Assembly: GCF_019112545.1 (NCBI RefSeq)
Contig: NW_025064882.1
Span: 1,254,928-1,318,927 of the forward strand
Direction: 5' to 3'
DNA from: Guyanagaster necrorhizus
Lineage: Eukaryota; Basidiomycota; Agaricomycetes; Agaricales; Physalacriaceae
DNA length: 64,000 nt
In this document: one piece after another, positions 25,701 to 41,845 of the stretch
Position numbering within the stretch: position 1 is the stretch's first letter
Layout of the letters: every line of letters begins with the position of its first letter
Program-made: the position numbers and the translations under genes
Notes under the pieces: generated by a model
Told to the model about the DNA's origin: nothing
What the model saw: the letters and a program-made list of their open reading frames with translations, nothing else
The model's database searches: none

Positions 25701-28700
25701 TGGAAGCGCTCGTCGACTACATCTACGCTAATCTCGGTCTCGATCTTGATTTCATTTTGCCCTTCGCAGGTATCCCGGAGAACGGCCGAGAAATCGACGG
25801 CTTAGATGACAAGTCGGAACTAGCTCATCGCATCATGTTAACGAATCTCCTTCGAATCATGGGTGCTGTCAAGAACAAGAAAGCCAGCCGTCGCTTCGTT
25901 ACTCGTCCGACCCAAGTTATCCTCCCTCTGTCGCCCAACCATGGACTCTTCGGTAATGACGGTCTCTACTCTGAATCCAAGATTTCTTTGGAGACTTTGT
26001 TCCAACGTTGGGCGTCAGAAAGCTGGGGCGAATATTTGTGCCTTGCAGGCGCTGTCATTGGGTAAGTTTCCTCTGCCAGCGACGTTGACATTCCTAAATT
26101 TACTTTCTAGATGGACCCGGGGGACCGGCCTCATGGGGCCAACGAACATCGTTGCTCATGAGTTGGAATCATATGGTGTTCGCACATTCTCAGCGAAGGA
26201 GATGGCGTTCAACATCCTCGGCCTCATGCATCCTCTATTGTTCAGCATCACTCAGGTCGAGCCTATTTGGGCGGATTTGAATGGTGGTATGGACCGCCTT
26301 CCCGATCTTGCCGAAATCACTGGACGTATTCGTGCCAACCTCAATAAGAAGAGTGATCTTCGTCGGGCTATTGCTCGCGACAACGCCGCCGATTATAAAG
26401 TCATCAATGGTGCAGAAGCAGAGCGTCTCATTCAAACTGTTGATGTACTTCCTCGAGCAAACTTTAGTTTCGACTTCCCCGCTCTTGAGTCAGTGGAGAA
26501 TCTTGGTGACGTTTCGAAACTTCGTGGCATAATTGATCTCGACAAGGTCATTGTCATTACAGGTTCGGCTGAGGTTGGACCTTGGGGTAGTGCACGGACT
26601 CGCTGGGAGATGGAAGCAAGGGGCGAATTTACCATTGAAGGTGCCATTGAGATGGCGTGGATGATGGGCTACATAAGACATTTCGATGGTCGCTTGAAGG
26701 ATGGATCCCTCTATGTTGGCTGGGTGGATAGCAAAACCGGCGATCCAATTGATGACAAAGACATCAAGGCTCGCTACGAGAAGGATATTCTTGCTCATGG
26801 CGGTGTTCGTCTGATTGGTATGTGCCTCACTTATTCATTATGCTAGATCTAATGTCTTTGTAGAACCTGAGCTCTTCCGCGGCTACGATCCGAAGAAGAA
26901 AGTCTTCAACCAAGAAGTCGAGCTTATTCATGATCTTGAGGCGCTCGAAGTAACGGAAGCAGAAGCTATGAAGTTCAAGTTGCAACACGGCGATAAGTGC
27001 GATATTTGGGCCGGCGAATCAGGACAGTGGTTCTTCAAGCTCAAGAAGGGCGCATGTGTCTTCGTTCCCAAGGCTTTCACCTTCAGCCGAACTGTTGCTG
27101 GTCAGGTTCCGACTGGTTGGCATGCTGGCCGTTTCGGCATCCCAGAAGACATCATTGCTCAGGTAGACCGTACTACGCTTTGGGCATTGGTCTGTGCCGC
27201 CGAAGCGTTCAATATGTCTGGTATCATTGATCCATACGAGCTTTACAAGCACATGCACCCCTCAGATGTCGGTACTTGCTTTGGTGCGGGTTTGGGTGGT
27301 CAAGATTCTATGTGCAAGATGTTCAAGGATCGTCGCGACGAGAAGGAAGTCCAGAATGACATTCTTCAGGAAACGTATGTCGTCTCGTCTTGAAAGACCT
27401 GAAATAGTGTCCTGACGGATAGTTCAGATTCATCAATACTGCCGCGGGTTGGATCAATTTGCTTCTTGTATCGTCCAGCGGTCCGGTCAAAATTCCCGTT
27501 GGTGCTTGGTACGTATGATACGTGTGTCCGCCATCTGATAATTGATTCTTATTCACAATCAGCGCTACGGCTCTGCAGTCCATGGAAATTGCTCGTGATA
27601 CCATCTTGTCTGGAAAAGCCAAGGTCATGATTGCTGGCGGCTACGATGACATTAGTGAAGAGGGATCCTATGAGTTTGCGAACATGAAGGCGACGAGTAA
27701 TGCTGACGCCGAATTTGCCATGGGTCGCGAGCCGACGGAGATGTCCCGCCCGGCAACAAGCACCCGCGCTGGCGTAGGTTTTTTCTATTCACACTTTTTT
27801 CTCAACTCATTGCCGCTATAGTTCATGGAAGCACAAGGTACCGGCGTTCACATCGTCATGAGTGCCAAGACCGCTCTTGAACTGGGTTGTCCCATCCGCG
27901 GAATTGTCGCCTTCACCTCGACTTCAACGTATGTTCTCATCTCTTGAATCAAAGGTGTCCTCGTTTAATCTTTGATCCAGCGACAAGGCCGGACGATCAG
28001 TTCCTGCTCCAGGCCGTGGCGTGCTCACCATAGCAAAGGAAGTCCCATCCAACCATCCTTTGCCTTTGCTTGACGTCAACTATCGCCGTCGTCAACTTAC
28101 ATTCCGCCGCTCACAAATTTCGCAATGGCTTGCCAACGAACAGGAACAGCTGCGAGAAGAGATCGAATCGTCCAAGGTCCAAAGTCAACCCCTCGACGAT
28201 GAATATATTGCGGCACGCGTGTCGAACATGGAGAAGGAGGCTTCTCGACAAGAATCTGATGCCCTTGGCATGTATGGTATGCTGGAAGGCAATGATCCAA
28301 GCATCGCACCCCTCCGCCGTGCATTGGCCGTTTGGGGCTTGACTGCCGATGATGTTGGCGTCTTGTCTATCCATGGCACTAGTACGAAAGCGAACGTATG
28401 TTTTTTTCTTTCTATCAACATGAGTGCTTCTCACGGATGTTACAGGAAGAGAACGAGACTCATATTTGGAACACGGTATTCCAGAGCCTCGGTCGTACTG
28501 CGGGAAACGCCGTTCCCATCATGGCACAGAAGAGTCTTCTTGGTCACGCCAAAGGCGGCGCCGCCGCTTGGCAGATGTCTGGTGTTCTCGACACTGTCAA
28601 CACCGGCATCGTCCCAGGTAACAGGAATAGCGAGTACGTATATAATGTCTTTCAGGTCAATGTGTGCTCATATTATTTCATAGCAACATTGATTCCCACT

Positions 28701-29666
28701 TCATGCATCGGACCTTCCTCATGTTCCCGTCGAAGTCGATTCAAACCGATGGAGTGCGCGCTGGAGTAATGGTACGGTGTCGTTACTTTTACCCGTGCGG
28801 CTGGTCCTCATACAAATGTTTAGTCCTCATTCGGTTTCGGTCAAGTTGGTGGAACTGCTCTTATCGTCCACCCCCGTTACCTCTTTGGAGCTCTTGACCC
28901 TGCATACTATGCAGCTTACAGAAAACGTAACAGCGTCAGACAACTCGAGACGTATAAAGTCATGAGCGAGATGATGATCAAGAACAACCTCGTTAAGATC
29001 AAGGAGAAGCCACCTTACACTGTTGAGCTCGAGGACAAAGTCCTCACCAATTCGTTGGCTCGGTCATCAGCAGATCCCCAAACTGGCTCCTACTCCTTCG
29101 CTGCGAAGCAACCAACGCAGGCTCCTATCGATGACTCCAACCTCAAAGCGGTTACTCAGCTTTTATCAGCAAAACCAGCTCAGGGTGACTTTGCTGGTAT
29201 CGGTGTCGATCAAGGCATGTATAGAAGTCCATGTGTATGCATTTTGCTTACTGATGATCGTATAGAACTTATCTCATCCGTCCCCTCACACAATGCCACC
29301 TTCGTCTCCCGCAATTTTACCGACGCTGAGATCGCGTACTGCAATGCTCAACCATCTCCGTCATCTTCTTTTGCTGCGCGCTGGGTAGGCAAGGAGGCCG
29401 TGTTCAAGTCATTGGGTGTGCAGTCAAAGGGTGCTGCTGCGGCAATGAAGGACATCGAGATCATTAACGACAAGGCTACGGGTGTGCCGGTTGTCTCGCT
29501 ATATGGTGATGCCAAGGCCCAGGCCGCCGAGAGGGGTGTCAAAAATATTCTGATCTCTTTGAGCCATTCAGAGGTAGGCGATCTTGTTCATGGTCGAGAT
29601 GCATCTATTTACCCTATATCCTTCCAGACTGTCGCTATTGCCTTCGCTCAGGCGTTAAGGTCGTGA
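16797..29666 (+). CDS. FAS: single-chain type I fatty acid synthase (beta-alpha fusion)
   Basis: Makes C16/C18 acyl-CoA from acetyl- and malonyl-CoA in the cytosol. About 12.9 kb with many short introns, near 4,000 residues. Start 16797 ([20 protein letters not shown]) splices at 16872-16931 into the acetyltransferase. Domains in order: AT (GHSQG near 17700), enoyl reductase ([27 protein letters not shown]), dehydratase ([10 protein letters not shown] near 21790), malonyl/palmitoyl transferase (GHSLGEY near 22580), ACP (carrier Ser in [10 protein letters not shown], codon 24017-24019), ketoreductase ([17 protein letters not shown] near 25500), ketosynthase (active Cys in GACATA, His in HGTSTK and LLGHAKGG), and a C-terminal phosphopantetheinyl transferase ([16 protein letters not shown]). 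Beta and alpha halves read continuously without stop or new start around 23500-23900, so the subunits are fused. A GC-AG intron (29215-29265) restores the PPT metal site. No broken domain was seen. Confidence 0.95.
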
Positions 29667-29947
29667 ATTCAGGGTTTTTTCTGCAGAATTTATTTTTGTC
29701 ACGCATCACTTCTCTCTGTACCGCATATATAATCACTTTCTTCAAGCTTACAGTCAATTTACTTACTCTGCATGTATACGAATCAGGAATAGACATTTTC
29801 ATCTCCTCTGCGTGAGTTGATGTTTGAGAAGACTGAAGTTCGGCACGCAATAATAATGATGTTCAAGATTCTTTAGATGCATGAAGAACAGAAGTGTAAG
29901 TACGAAGTACATGTACAGTACAGTAATATAAGGGTCGTCATCTACTA

Positions 29948-31908
29948 CTACTTCAGAGCCTTTTTCATATTCTGGGAGAGACATCTCATCAGAAACGCAA
30001 TGCAAACAATAAGGTATCTCTTACCTCCTCCATGACCTCAAGATCGTTTGTTTCAATCCTCGTAATCTTCTTCCCAATAGCTTTTTCAATTGTCTCCATC
30101 TGGTTCCATGTCTTTTTATCGTGGACAAAGTTGATGGAGACACCCTTGCGTCCAAATCGGCCAGTTCGACCTAAGTATAAAGTCAGTGGCTCGTCAAGAG
30201 GTGCCGAATTGTCAGATTCACCGATTCGATGAATATACGTCTCAATATCGGGACTCAGATCACCCTGTGTCTTGTTTGACCCCCGGTCGGCCATGAGAGG
30301 CAGGTCGTAGTTAACGACCATGTTCACCTGCAATATATCGATGCCTCGGGCGATGACATTGGTCGTAATCAAGACCTACATCAACACTAGAGGTTAGAGT
30401 AGGTAATGGAAAGAAAAAGAGGACGCGCCTTGTCTTTGCCATCACGGAATCCATCGATAATTGCGTCACGTTCCCCGGCATCCTTAGCACCATGTAGAGA
30501 CGCAACCTTGTGTCCCTCCGCGGTCATCCGCTTTGATATCCGATCTGCCGTATGCCGGTGCTGTAAAAGAGGTCAATAAATAGTTTTGTCGACATCCTAC
30601 GATACGGTACGCACTTGACAGAAGATAATACTTTGGCCCACTGTCAATAAGGAGTACAGACTAACGAGAATATCATATTTGTGCTCTTCGTCCCGACAGT
30701 CCATATAGAATTGCTTGATGTTGTCTACATTGAGCTCTTCTTTCCGTAGCTCAATCTTGTTTGCGTTGGGAGCGAACTTGGACGCAAAGTTACGGACGTG
30801 ATCAGGGAAGGTTGCTGAGAAAAGGATGATTTGAATTGGATTTGTTGGACTCCGGGGAAGCATGCTGAACGCAATCTAAACACAGTCGGACTATGAGAAA
30901 TGACAGAGGACGCACTTTTTCACTCGTAGTGTCTGATCCCCTAGACCATCCTGATCCAACATGTTATCGGCCTCATCCAAAACAAAGACCTTGATACCCG
31001 ACACATCGATGACCTTCTTCCGGATCAATTCAATCATCGTCCCAGCGGTGCCAACGACGATGTGTGCGGTGACACGTGTTGCACCCCTTGGTAGATGGTC
31101 TTTGATGGCATATTCGGTCTGGATGGCGGTGAATTTACCCATGACAAGAATGACAGACATGATTTGACGCGCCAACTCGCGAGATGGCGCTAGACACAGG
31201 GCCTGGTGTGATTATTGGTGAGAGGGAGGATAAAATAGGGAACCGAGCATTACTTGGGTTTGGTTTTTGGAGAAGTCGACGCGTGAAAGCATGGTGAGGA
31301 CGAATGCAGCTGTTTTGCCTGTCCCAGACTGTGATTGGCCGATCATATTGGTCGGTCTACGACTGTTGGGCTACGAATATGATACGTAGTAAATGGGGCT
31401 CACGGGTTGGATAGCAGGAGCGGTAGAGCGCGTTCTTGGATTTTTGATGGTTTGCTGAATCCCATTTGGAAGAGACCCTTGAGGAGATCCCGGTGGCTAG
31501 CACGGACGCAGGTAACGATAAAGATTCATTACATACTTCAAGGCTCACTTACAGTCCAAGTTCTTCAAAGGTCTTCGCACTGTAGAGGGGCGAATTTGGG
31601 TCTCCTTGCTGGTCGGCAAGGGTGACCTAGGGGAAAGAGATGATCACTACGACAAATCGTACGCAAACATGACAAAGGCGTACGGTAACCTCAAATGTCG
31701 AGTTTATGAGGTCGCTGTTAGCGCCTGGTACTGATATTAGCATTTCCGAGAAATTTGTGCTTGACTCGATATTGATCACCTTTGGGTGAGGCGGCTTCTT
31801 CTGCTGGTCCGGCCTCTGGTACTGGGATACAAAGTGAGGGAAATCCTGGGAAACAAAAGACTGTATTCTCGTACCTCCAGTAATGAATCCATCGGCGTCT
31901 TTCTGCAT
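29948..31908 (-). CDS. DBP5: DEAD-box ATP-dependent RNA helicase Dbp5 (mRNA export)
   Basis: Remodels mRNPs at the cytoplasmic face of the nuclear pore. Spliced exons give the Dbp5 signature [21 protein letters not shown]-motif region ([18 protein letters not shown]), motif I ([11 protein letters not shown]), PSREL, motif II DEAD in [12 protein letters not shown], motif III SAT in [12 protein letters not shown], motif V ([11 protein letters not shown]) and motif VI ([15 protein letters not shown]). Motif VI appears only after removing a stop-free 51-nt intron at 30171-30221. The last exon (NMKKALK, stop 29948) follows an intron. The N-terminus is uncertain: an in-frame Met lies at 31908, but an AG acceptor sits beside it and a likely exon lies upstream, with a possible start at 32082. 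The 5' flank coincides with the left edge of the xylanase duplication. Confidence 0.9.
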
Positions 31909-32044
31909 CGTAGTCAGTAGAAAGAGAGATGATATCACGTGCAACAATGACTGACACGGGTCCCGGTCCGGATGGCGGTGTGACACTGAGTCCGAGGCTT
32001 TCTGAACGAATTGCTGCGATTATAAAAACAGGTGAATGAAGATA

Positions 32045-34220
<2,176 letters not shown>

Positions 34221-34892
34221 CTGTGCGTGTTGAATGTAAGTCCTTGGTCGAGTCGAAGCTATACTCAAAAATGAACCGATCCAGTAGAGCACCGACAGTA
34301 AAGCACCTCACCACTTGAATGGCACCATTTCCTCGGGAGACATTCCTCTCAATTAGACCCATTCAACCCTCGCATTCCACTTCACTGCATAAGTCGTCCT
34401 AGCTCCTTCGGGAAACTTGAGCGTCGTCGGGAACAAGTCCCTTCCCGTCGACTGTGCTGCAATCAACGAATCCTAGTGGAGGATCAAATGCTGGATTCTC
34501 GATTTGACACCACAGGTTGAGTATCTGAAACCGGCGCTTGACAACTTCAATTGACGCGCAACGGCGAAGAACGCGCTATAATCAAATATAAAGACTTCTG
34601 TTGCATTCGTGAGTTTCTTATAGTGTTTCTCGCTCTCGGGATAGTATTCTCGGATAATGTCATCGCCACTGCTGAAAGCGGTACGCTTGGAGGCGTGTCG
34701 AAAATGTTGGAATCCCACCTTGTCGAGAAGATACTGATGCTCTTTGCCACGAATGTTTTCAATTCCAGCGGTAACGTTGTGTTAAACATAATTATGGTCC
34801 GTTCTATCATTGATATTCTTGTAGAAGCGAGCGCCATCAGACGGTGGGAGATAATATGGAGCAATAATCAAAGTAGGGGCTGATTCGACCAT

Positions 34893-36181
34893 GCGGACTG
34901 ATATTTATGTTCCCGAGATAACACTGACATACACATTTCTGTATTTTACCAAAAGATACAGATTCGAAGGAGATGCCATAGGCTCAACTCGATCCAAGTG
35001 TTCTGCTCTGATTGCATCCTATTCAGTCCCGCGAAGGCATAGACGCCAAGATGACATTGAACGTGGTTCCCTTGTACCTGAAAACCCCGAAAATCAATCT
35101 TCGATGTATCCCATACGAATCCAAAAAAGCATACTCAAGACAGTCCGATCCTGGGTCGTTGAAAACGCCGAAGATTTCCCAGCATCAGTACCATGGACTT
35201 TCAGTACAACTTTCCGATGAAAATCTACATCATTCAGAATTCCAAGCCTTTCTCGAAGAACTCAAAGAAACCTTGGCTAAAACCAGCTTTTTTCTCCGTT
35301 GGGATGCCAATACCGTGAGCTGGTGTGCTATTGTATTAGCCTGTCATCTGGATGACCTAGAAACGGTATTGTACGTACCACATTCATAGTAAAGGCTGGG
35401 TTGTACGTGACGCCAAAGATCATACTTTCGTGGTATCTATATGTCATGATGACGTATTTTGTTGTGCCGAGGATCTCAGTGCTTTTCTGAGGGAGAGATA
35501 AGTCAGAGAATAAAATTCAAAGAATGACTAGGTTAATGAGACCTAGGATGAGGCAGTTGTGAATGCTTTAGCATCCGGGCCATTGGAAATCGATAAATGG
35601 ATCAGCCTGAGCATGAGTAATCGAAATACGAACGGAACTCGCCTTGACGTTCGTAATGAGTTCGATGATTGGCGTTATAACTCGGAGAAGGGAGGTGCTT
35701 TGGAGTTCTGACTTGTTCAGATAGAGAATGAAGGCCGATTCATCGAGCCCTTTATATATTTCACAATGGAACTTAGATGCGATCCCCAGGGCAAAGACTT
35801 TGAAATCCTCGAACGGGGTTCAACTAGGAACGAGATCCCTAGAGCCTGGTGAATTACCAAGTCTGATCCTTCTTTCCATTGCAGTAGCGTAAATATCTCC
35901 CAATGGCCAGTACATCAAAATCATGTACCGGAAGCGCCTGGACCAGTGGACCAATCCCTCCCTAATCATGGAAATGAACTTCATTGATGATTCATGAAGA
36001 AGTCATGTATTGATTGTGACAGACGGTGTCTGGTGAGTACTGTATCGAGCTTTCCAATTTCATCTTCTATTATTATTATGAGGACATCAAATTTTAATTC
36101 TAGACGCCACCATCAATTTCTACTCCGTGGTGGAAGGACTTGAGCGAGCACGAGAGTCAAACCGCTGACGACGCAACATAT
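34893..36181. other. unassigned stretch, coding-like fragments
   Basis: A 125-codon plus-strand frame (35012-35389) and a minus-strand frame across about 35570-35790 have coding-like composition but match no family I know. No start-to-stop spliced model could be built. This is probably a decayed gene or unrecognised orphan. Confidence 0.3.
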
Positions 36182-38040
36182 CTAGAAATGGGAGCCATCA
36201 GAAGTCAGGCCTGCTGGGAGAGAAAGCAAGTTCACTCCACTGAATATCACAGGCCGTAGCCACTGTCTGCCCGTTATATGTACTAGTGATTAGGGCACCG
36301 CTAATGGGAGGTCCTAGGAACACGGAAATGCATAATTTAGTGATCGTTAACTTCGAACATCGTTACAATATTTATACCAATCATGCCTCCGACAGCTAGA
36401 TAACCAACGTGAATTTATCTCGATGTTCAAGTAAAACGATGCTCACCTGCAATACCAATATACACCCCGAGTCGTGCTCTATGAATACGAGGTGAAGATA
36501 TACTCGTAAGGGAAAACAGATATGCCCACCCAACTTCGGAGACATTTTTTGTTAGGTATGTAATCATCGGGCCAAGGAGAGAAATCACTGTCATGCTGTT
36601 TGACAGCAGTCACCTTGAAGGAATAAATTGGCTCGCCTGCACCAGAGAAGAACCCATAGAGGACGGCAAAAACCATTACCGAAGCTGGACTTGTAATGGC
36701 GACCCAAACAAAAACAAGCACCCCACATGCAATGGCACATGGGACAATCGAGTTGAAAACGCCGATACGATCTACAACAATTGTTGGCATGACCCGTCCA
36801 AATGCCCCTGCGCCATTCAAGACCGCGATCTGTAGGGACAGGTAACAAGTTGAAAATGACAGGATCAATAAAGTGACAGCCTACCGTATGGAAAGCTAGA
36901 TTTTCGTTTACGCCATGTTCAGTGGCGTTCAGCTGGAGGTAAAAAGTAGGGAAATAGACTCCTAAGAACAGAATAAAGTTTCCCGCAATGGCCACCAGAT
37001 ATGCTTTGCCAGTGAAGAAGCGTTTCCAGTAAGCCAGCTGCTCAGCAAAGCTTGTGCCTCCAAGGCGTGGTGGCAGACGGGTCGTCATCGGTACGTTTGC
37101 CAGTATCAACAACCCGAGATTAAAGAACGCACTGATCCGCACACCCCAACGGAAACCGATAGGTCCAAGAAGGAATTGGCTCAAAATGACCGGGTGGACG
37201 AGACCGCCAACGGAGATCCAGATTCAACAATGCCTATGACAAGGGACCGACATCTCTTGAAATGATGTGAAACGACGCCAAGCACGGGAACATAGACGAT
37301 GCCGACGGCTATGCCTATCCCAATGCCTTGCGCAAGAAAGATCTGAGGCCACACGAATGTCGATGTCAGGCTTAGAAGGTCCTTCGAGTCAATCAAAGAC
37401 TTACCTGCCAGAATTTCTGCTCTTCAGTGAGGGACGTCATGAAGAGAGAAAACACGAGCAAGGTCGAACTCGCCAGCATGACAGACCGGCTATTATCAAG
37501 ACTTAAAGAGAGCACAGGATCATCGAGGAATATTAGACTCACAAGTGTTCCCGGTCCATGGCAAAGCCTGAATATATGCCCAAGGACCCCAAACCCAAGA
37601 TTTGAACACTACCTATCCAGCTTCGATATGTCAGAGAAGCGAAGAGTAGGGAATGGTCAGAAAACATCTTACTTAATCCTTGAAGACGAGTGGTCGCTTA
37701 AAAATTCACGGACGTAGTAATCTGGGGGTCGTAGAGTGTCAACTCAGATTAGAGGTCTCCAAATAATCTACCTTCGCATACACCGTAGCAATTGACGCAG
37801 CTGCCGTATATTTGTTGTTGAGCTTTAATAAACACCAAGCAACATGCATAAAACAGACCCTGAAGAACACAAAGACGACGAGAAACCTACCAGAAGGATG
37901 AGCATTTTTGAACAAGGCCTCCTGGGGATAGGTTGGCATACGCGCCAATAACCGTCATCCATGCCCTCAATCCGCCATCGGGGATTTCGTGAGCGTTTAT
38001 TGCAGGTGATGCCGCAATTTCTTCCTTAGAAGCTGCCATT
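36182..38040 (-). pseudogene. MFS monocarboxylate-transporter-like gene with frameshifts
   Basis: Minus-strand exons match the fungal monocarboxylate-transporter-like MFS family (Mch/Esbp6 type). Start at 38040 (MAASKEEIAASPAINAHEIP), then DGGLRAWMTVIGA, DYYVREFLSDHSSSRI, SWIGSVQILGLGSLGIYSGF, a long helix-rich stretch (IFLAQGIGIGIAVGIVYVPV), IGFRWGVRISAFFNLGLLIL, and the C-terminal block SEVGARLGVYIGIA then GGMIGPPISGAL. One frame change near 37212 separates GIVESGS from VGGLVHPVIL. A second near 36262 separates YNGQT from WLRPVIFSG. An intron at 36588-36636 has a GC donor. With two frameshifts and a short C-terminus it is probably non-functional, unless the shifts are sequencing errors. Confidence 0.78.
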
Positions 38041-39093
38041 CCATCCGGAGAGGCTTTGCTGTCTCAACAGATAGCTAGGATTGTAGCCGTAGAGTCGTGT
38101 TCTTGCTCGAGAGTAGTAGAAATCGATATCACAACAGACACGGACTGATATGTCTGGAAGAAAGGCAGGGAATAGTCCAAAGGTTCGGGAATGTTCGTAG
38201 TATCATGGTAATAATTGACCTTGTGTAATAAAATAAAATATTCGAGCCCCCTTGAGTGATAACCGAAAAGATGATGAGTGCTGGCAGGGTCCTATAGTGG
38301 GAACCGTAAAATGGAAGCCTGCTGGTTACACATCTGAGGGCTGAGGGCTGATTTTCGCATGGGATTGAAACAAAAATGTAGTCTCGAGCCAGTCCCCACT
38401 TCGGTTGATGATACTGCGGCAGTCGATCAACCATCCGCCTGCTCGAGTGGGGAGAGGTTCGAGTCTAACATAAATGAATCACCAAAAGATAAGAACAATA
38501 CAATATGGTCCATACGATAACCAGAGGCTATTCATGAGCCTCAACTCAGAGTCGAAGAATTCTTCAGGCTTTCCGTCCATTTCGCTGGGTGTCGCACGCT
38601 CTAAAAGGAACAGAAAGAATAGAAAGACTTCGAGTCCGAGAGATGATAGATGTCCGGAGACCAAAAAAATAGTAGTCCCGACATCGATTTTGTGGACTTT
38701 GAAGTCAAAATGGTCAGAAAAGTGCTCTTGGGACTCACCATTTCAATCAGCATCATATTTTGAGCTGATGCATAAGTTTATAAGCATTGAAACTCATGTT
38801 GCCAGGCCGTTCTTTCTGTTGTACATATCACGAGGTTCGTGACCAAGAATGAACATGCCATGAAGAAAATTGCATCTACAATGTATCCATAGCACTGAGC
38901 GTAGCGGGTAACTCGGACGTCTCGGACAGGTGGTAGATAACACAGGGACTTGGCAAATAATAGTAGCTTGACTGGAGTATCGTGCTCCGCAGCACTTTTG
39001 GTTTGTCACAACTTTGACATACCATTAAGAATCGTATTTTTCATTCATTACAGCACGCTGACCAGCCTCACCAGGAAAAATGACCAGAAGCCA
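38041..39093. other. intergenic region
   Basis: About 1 kb between the MFS pseudogene and the second duplication block. Only short unrelated open frames; nothing recognised. Confidence 0.4.
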
Positions 39094-39549
39094 AATATAG
39101 ACGAATTATTTTTAAGAATTTTACAGGGCCTGACGTCCTGCCACGACTTTCATTTTACCATACCGGTTGTTGCGGTAGCTGCACGTACCGATGATAGACC
39201 GTATGCGTATTCACAAAATGATCATATGATCCTTCTTCAAGTATGCTTTCGCTCCGTTACCTTTCCGAGTTTTTGCCTGTCATTTCGAAACTCATCCTTC
39301 ATCATTAAGCCTCGGCTCTTCCTATCAGCCAACTTGAATCAACGTTGCTATTCTGCAGCCCCAGACGGCCACGTCTTCGTTCGAGCCTACCAACTCTGCA
39401 TCAAATTTCCCAGAGTGCTATAAATGCACCATCACTGGAGGTCATGTAACTCGACACCAGATGCGATTCTGATGCATATCATACGTTCGTTTGAATTCAA
39501 GCGATATACATCCGACATTATTTCCCTACTTGACGCGGGATCTTCGTTG

Positions 39550-39558
39550 TATATATAA
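39550..39558 (+). promoter_or_regulatory. TATA box of xylanase copy 2
   Basis: TATATATAA lies 44-52 nt before the start codon at 39602. The homologous place in copy 1 is missing as part of a deletion of about 43 nt. Confidence 0.6.
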
Positions 39559-39601
39559 GCTTGGTATGGCGAATGTGCGAACTCACCCTCACCAGTAACC
39601 A

Positions 39602-41002
<1,401 letters not shown>

Positions 41003-41845
41003 ATCAAGTCGAATGACTAGAGTCACGAAAGAGATGTTCGGAAAATGGTCAAATGGTCTCAGGGTCACTAATTCCAGAATGTTCCGTTCCCTGTAGAATC
41101 TAACCCAAACGATGTTTTAATAACGGAACTTCTTTTCGACTAATTTACGCTGCTAGATCGACAACACTTACATGAAACTCTTCAAAACCTCTCGATCCGG
41201 ATTTTGTCCCAAGTCACGGTCCCGGAAGGGCTGGTCCCAAAGCGTTTCATGCGTCATAGGCCATTCGATAATGGATTCATCCAAACTGCATTGATGCTTG
41301 TCTGCGTGAGAGAAGGGGAGATGATATACTGTATGTGGGGAAGAAACCCTGAAGTGGGCGTTACTGTCAGGAAGGAAAGAAACTTGAAGACGGACCTGAA
41401 GTTACGCGTTACCGTTTCTGATATAAGCAACAAAAGTAGGTGGCATTGACATTTTATGGTAAAATTTCTGAACTTGGTTAGGCAGTAACGAAAAACTTGG
41501 AAACAAAGCCATCGTTATGCGTTGCGCAAGGCCAAGTAAGCAACGAAACGAGTCCAGCATTACGCGTTACGGTTTCTACCCTACAGTCACGTACAATATT
41601 GGATATCACACGATGAACATTCGAGTACAGTACTTGCTTCAATGCTTGGACTTTATTCTGAGAGCAACGAGCCGCTCGCTCCTTCTAAGTCAACCGACTT
41701 CGAAATTCTTCCCATGGTTTCAAATCGCCTTCGCATATTGACTTTTCCTGTAAAAAGAAGGCCACAACTCGGAGCTCGATTATCAAGTCTGACAACGGGA
41801 AACAGCGGGACAAGCGACGGCAGTTACCTAGGAGGGTGCAAAGAT
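41003..41845. other. 3' flank of xylanase copy 2, with short repeated motif
   Basis: No gene. The sequence TTACGCGTTAC followed by C/G and GTTTCT occurs at about 41402-41419 and 41560-41577, 158 nt apart, in a stretch absent from copy 1. The right part resembles a CmcJ-like gene 3' end. Confidence 0.4.

Noticed and set aside
16797..29666. Long antisense open frames across the fatty acid synthase
   Set aside because: They mirror the codon bias of the sense strand and match no family. They are shadows of the FAS exons.
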